Part shown: positions 8,201 through 10,113 of the stretch, one piece after another | Layout of the letters: each line of letters opens with the position of its first letter | Position numbering within the stretch: the first letter of the stretch is position 1 | From: Gp6-AA40 sp050742535 | Lineage (GTDB): Bacteria > Acidobacteriota > Vicinamibacteria > Vicinamibacterales > UBA2999 | Assembly: GCA_050742535.1 (NCBI GenBank) | Contig: JBOGIQ010000214.1 | Coordinates: 1 to 10,113, forward strand | DNA: 10,113 bases | Reading direction: 5' to 3' | Notes under the pieces: model-generated | What the model was told of the DNA's origin: nothing | Database searches by the model: none | Seen by the model: the letters and a program-made list of their open reading frames with translations, nothing else | Translations under genes and position numbers: made by a program

Positions 8201-9559
8201 CAGCCGGCACCTGCGAGCGAGCCGGTCCAGCAGCCGCTGCCGGTGTGGACGTACTGGGAGGGACCGTGCCCGCAGTGGATCGAACAATGCCGCGCCACCA
8301 TCACCGCGAACGGTGGCGAGGTGCGGCACCTCACCCCGGAGAGCTTCGACGCGCTGCGCGACATCGATCGCGACATCGACCTGTCGACGCTCGGACCGGC
8401 GCATCGCGCCGACTTCATCAGGGCCTACGTGCTGGCGCGGTTCGGCGGGCTCTGGATCGACTCGGACTGCATTGTCATGCAGCCGCTCGCGGGCCTGCTC
8501 GATCTCGTACGCGAGCACGAGTTCGTCGCCCACCGGGAACGATCAGGCTACGTGTCGAACGGGTTTATCGGGGCGCGGCCGGGCAGCGGTATCGCCCGCG
8601 CCTTCTACGAGACACTGTGCCGGATTCTGCGCTCCCGCCGGCCGCTCGGCTGGATTTCCCTCGGCGGCGAGCCGCTCACCCAGCTGCTGAATAGCAGAGT
8701 GGGCGAATGGCACGAGCTGAGGTGCGAGCAGGTGCAGCCGATCTGCTGGAGCACTCCCGAGGCGTTCGCCACTCGCGGGCCCGAGTCAAGCCACGACAGT
8801 CGTCTCGATCGCAGTGCGTTCTGCTACATGATGTCCAACACCGAAGTGACGAAGCGGTTCGGCGCCGGACATGGTGTTCTGACCCAGGCTGACACGTTTT
8901 TCACCTATCTGGTGAACAGCGCCCTCGGGACGCGTCACGAGCCCTCTGATGAAGAGGTGTTCACGGGATTTGTCGCCGCCTACCGTCGTTACGGCGACGA
9001 GTCGCTGTCCGGGCCGGGTTCGTCACTCGAGCAGACTGCGGTGCTTCGGGAACGGCTGCCGTTGCTGCTCGAGCAGATGGGTATCAGGTCGCTGCTGGAC
9101 GCGCCGTGCGGCGACGTCAACTGGATGCGCCGCGTTCGCCTCGGCCTCGACCAGTATGTCGGCGTGGACATGCTCGGCGAGCTGATCGAACACAATCAGC
9201 GTGAGCATGCGACTGCCACGCGGACGTTCCGCCGCGCGGATTTGCGCATCGACCCCTTGCCGCCGATGGACGTAATTCTGTGCCGCGACTGCCTGGTACA
9301 TCTGTCGTTCGCGCATGCGATTGCCGTGCTGCGTAACTTCAAACGAAGCGGCGCACAGTACTTGCTGACGACGACCTTCCCGAGCCGCGGTGGCAATGCT
9401 GATACGTCGCGGTGCGAGTGGAGGCCGCTCAACCTGGAACTGCCGCCCTTCAACTTCCCGCCGCCTCTGTGCGCGATCAACGAACAGTGCACCGAGGCGG
9501 GTGGCGCATTCCGGGACAAGGCCATGGGATTGTGGAGACTTGCCGATTTGCCCCTGTGA
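5237..9559 (+). CDS. Multidomain glycosyltransferase-methyltransferase: DUF115-like / GT-B / GT-A / unassigned / DXD sugar transferase / SAM methyltransferase
   Basis: This 1440-residue protein starts at ATG 5237, the first in-frame start after the toxin stop. Modules: (1) 30-212 DUF115/MptE-like, with a CGCGRSL nucleotide-binding-type loop (35-41), VND, NSPYVAVCLAAFMGA and NLSSASRL near 197-204; (2) about 230-555 GT-B-like glycosyltransferase, whose 446-535 part resembles the Glyco_trans_1_2 C-terminal half (RNTLEGLAAGCVVVNG, then an HQWDFT tail); (3) about 592-845 GT-A fold, with DND at 678-680 and WGGEDNAWNRK at 770-780 (Glyco_transf_7C-like); (4) 855-960 alpha/beta segment not recognised; (5) about 1000-1210 capsular-polysaccharide/GT32-like transferase, with WTYWEG, HRADFIRAYVLARFGG and DSD (1075-1077); (6) about 1233-1440 class I SAM methyltransferase, with SGPGSSLEQT and motif I LLDAPCGD (1287-1293). 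No signal peptide or convincing membrane helix is seen, so it is probably cytoplasmic. It likely assembles and methyl-caps a surface polysaccharide or O-glycan. Acceptor and donors cannot be read from sequence. Frame, base composition and codon use look continuous, so a true fusion is likely. Confidence 0.88.
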   Translation: MITALADPAVNAARALPRDFREWRDRHRGETIVVCGCGRSLRELPEPARWTTIGVNDVGRLFDPTYLVVLNPPHQFTGDRFRYVVESRAQALFTQLDLRPAGVAHPNVVRFRLGRRSGTDLSASEGLPYTRNSPYVAVCLAAFMGARRIGLIGVDFTDHHFFGATGTHALTRELAAIDREYGALAAALAREGIELVNLSSASRLTSLRKVAPASFSSDAISLPDAPAPDQRPLSIVSYATTPVAGVPPILARCISARTPHQARCVWATESYGNGVAFTGDLEWSRAPREAETALAGADVVIVHNGKVDERHARILATKPVVTMAHNYLWNVDTRFVKAGFPGVVVGQYQATLQEFAGWSAVPNPLPLWEDAFTPGPKAPEVTICYTPSGRHERYPEGHRLYWHGKGYETTMRVLDRMAARYGVRLDVIRQGQISHTDVLAMKRRAHIVIDECVTGSYHRNTLEGLAAGCVVVNGLGLLPGVDDVFRRCALDADRLPCVGTRLENLEATLAQLIERGAAALEADGRANREWMEHQWDFTAQWQRFWWPAVVEALARAQPQTQPKETPPARRALRKEPIMRAARQRHRVLNPRHTTSVVVPHGGAERLRHLATTLATLRQRDAVNEVIVSEMGDAPMARDLARRWADKYVFTRSSDAFDRARMLNVGSGVAECDLVLWHDNDLLMPGDFIGRAARELHDRRLDYLIPYTSVRYLSEAASLEVMHGTRPPWECQHVSELFSSRRVPACSGGAGLVRRDFLLRFGGFVEGFRGWGGEDNAWNRKVALLGRTAATARLDQHAYHLFHPSSAGYPNHAAHASNPHYAHNVWLLRRVSSIRDAREFLRQFPPPVHRPRPWDEQRRIVLLAGTGRDHERAAAIAQALRGTYGASVDEAPLIAGNGWHDRAASADALVVIGDAASDDRSRDLESQVGRPLPVLRLPSVPENPVAAATALVGPLSLLLGAGALAAPAPLSLTGAGDEGLAAHVERPADQPAPASEPVQQPLPVWTYWEGPCPQWIEQCRATITANGGEVRHLTPESFDALRDIDRDIDLSTLGPAHRADFIRAYVLARFGGLWIDSDCIVMQPLAGLLDLVREHEFVAHRERSGYVSNGFIGARPGSGIARAFYETLCRILRSRRPLGWISLGGEPLTQLLNSRVGEWHELRCEQVQPICWSTPEAFATRGPESSHDSRLDRSAFCYMMSNTEVTKRFGAGHGVLTQADTFFTYLVNSALGTRHEPSDEEVFTGFVAAYRRYGDESLSGPGSSLEQTAVLRERLPLLLEQMGIRSLLDAPCGDVNWMRRVRLGLDQYVGVDMLGELIEHNQREHATATRTFRRADLRIDPLPPMDVILCRDCLVHLSFAHAIAVLRNFKRSGAQYLLTTTFPSRGGNADTSRCEWRPLNLELPPFNFPPPLCAINEQCTEAGGAFRDKAMGLWRLADLPL

Positions 9560-9612
9560 CGCGCTACCGGCCACGATCACTTCGTTCTCGACGAGCAAAA
9601 GATCTCCGTGTC
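9560..9612. other. Short convergent intergenic gap
   Basis: These 53 bases separate the TGA of the glycosyltransferase gene from the stop codon of the opposing methylase gene. I looked for a GC-rich stem followed by a T-run and found none. The only self-complementary piece is ctcgacgag near 9587, whose loop would be too small. No small gene or repeat is visible. Confidence 0.6.
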
Positions 9613-10113
9613 TCAGCGTCGCCGCGGTTCGTAATCCGAAAGCTCGTTGTATCGCGTCAACGTGGCTGCCTTGACGGCCTCGGGCACGAGCGGGAACGTC
9701 GAGAGAACATGTTCAAGATCCTGCGAGCCCAGTCCATAGAGGCGTGCCACAACGGCCTGCAGCTCGGCATACGCCTCCGTCTCCTCCGGCTTGTCGTTCC
9801 TGACCAGTTCGCGGACGAGAGTCTGCATACGCAGAAAAGCCGGGTCAGCGTGGTTCATGAACGGAACGTGCAGTCGCGAGACGAGCGACGCCGTCACGTG
9901 CGTGTTGACCCGGAACCGCACCAGATAGTTCGCGACGTAGCTGTTCAGCAGACCGCAGAGCACGTACTGGGCGTCGAGAGAGAGCGGCGTTTTCAAACAG
10001 AACAGCGTGTGCGTCGTCACCGCGCGTGCCGGGATGATCGCGGCAATCAAGGTGAGACGATTCGTCGCGCTGGCGACGTCGCGGTAGGCAAGGCGTGCGC
10101 GGCGCGGGACGCG
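9613..10113 (-). CDS. C-terminal fragment of Eco57I/TaqI-like N6-adenine DNA methylase (restriction-modification family), 5' end missing
   Basis: On the minus strand the frame enters at the right edge and ends at the stop at 9615-9613, giving 166 visible residues. No stop occurs between the edge and the TTG at 10050, so that TTG is internal. The visible part starts RVPRRARLAYRDVASATNRL, continues through TTHTLFCLKTPLSLDAQYVL and LLNSYVANYLVRFRVNTHVT, and ends with LYGLGSQDLEHVLSTFPLVPE. This pattern (an R-D-V-A..T-N-R segment, HTLFCLKT, an LLNS helix, a substrate-contact loop, then a GL..D..HVLSTFPLVP tail) is typical of the TaqI-like specificity region and C terminus of large single-chain Eco57I/type IIG or BREX PglX-like methylases. 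The catalytic NPPY motif lies outside the window, so activity and exact system type are unknown. The gene converges on the glycosyltransferase gene and belongs to a different transcription unit. Confidence 0.75.
   Translation of the reverse strand, partial: RVPRRARLAYRDVASATNRLTLIAAIIPARAVTTHTLFCLKTPLSLDAQYVLCGLLNSYVANYLVRFRVNTHVTASLVSRLHVPFMNHADPAFLRMQTLVRELVRNDKPEETEAYAELQAVVARLYGLGSQDLEHVLSTFPLVPEAVKAATLTRYNELSDYEPRRR

Noticed and set aside
5237..9559. Cognate immunity gene for the nuclease toxin downstream
   Set aside because: The following gene is a 1440-residue glycosyltransferase chain with no resemblance to small acidic immunity proteins, and no other frame in the gap could encode one.
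9560..9612. Rho-independent terminator between the convergent genes
   Set aside because: No stable GC-rich stem followed by a T-run is present on either strand in the gap.
10048..10050. TTG at 10050 (-) as the methylase start
   Set aside because: The same frame continues without a stop to the window edge with family-like sequence (RLAYRDVASATNRL), so the gene is truncated by the window and the TTG is an internal Leu codon.

Overview
This high-GC window (about two thirds G+C by eye) holds three genes with very little non-coding DNA: a long toxin-like gene cut by the left edge, a very long glycosyltransferase/methyltransferase gene, and the 3' end of a DNA methylase cut by the right edge. GC-rich third codon positions and family resemblance fit a soil or subsurface bacterium with a large genome (Acidobacteriota, Rokubacteria, Myxococcota and Actinomycetota would all fit). 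Nothing here fixes the phylum.

Bases 1-5229 (+) are one open frame of at least 1742 codons whose start lies left of the window. The visible protein has an acidic repeat-bearing N-terminal part, a DUF4157 domain with a zincin-type HExxH motif, a Pro/Ala-rich linker, a second acidic stretch, long helical and amphipathic segments with hydrophobic stretches, a strongly basic region, and a C-terminal HNH-like nuclease module. This is the architecture of DUF4157 polymorphic toxins, many of which are cargo of extracellular contractile injection systems (eCIS). No eCIS structural gene is visible here.

Bases 5237-9559 (+) start 7 bases after the toxin stop, so the two genes are probably co-transcribed. 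The 1440-residue product reads as a chain of enzymes: a DUF115/MptE-like domain, a GT-B-type glycosyltransferase, a GT-A-type glycosyltransferase with a DND motif, an unassigned alpha/beta segment, a second DXD glycosyltransferase (capsule/GT32-like, DSD motif) and a SAM-dependent methyltransferase. It probably builds and caps a surface glycan or modifies a protein. No immunity gene for the nuclease is visible next to the toxin.

Bases 9613-10113 (-) converge on this pair and encode the last 166 residues of an Eco57I/TaqI-like N6-adenine DNA methylase, which suggests a restriction-modification or related defence locus to the right. The main novelty candidate is the tight pairing of a DUF4157-HNH toxin with a five- or six-module glycosyltransferase-methyltransferase. 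The functional link between them is inference.
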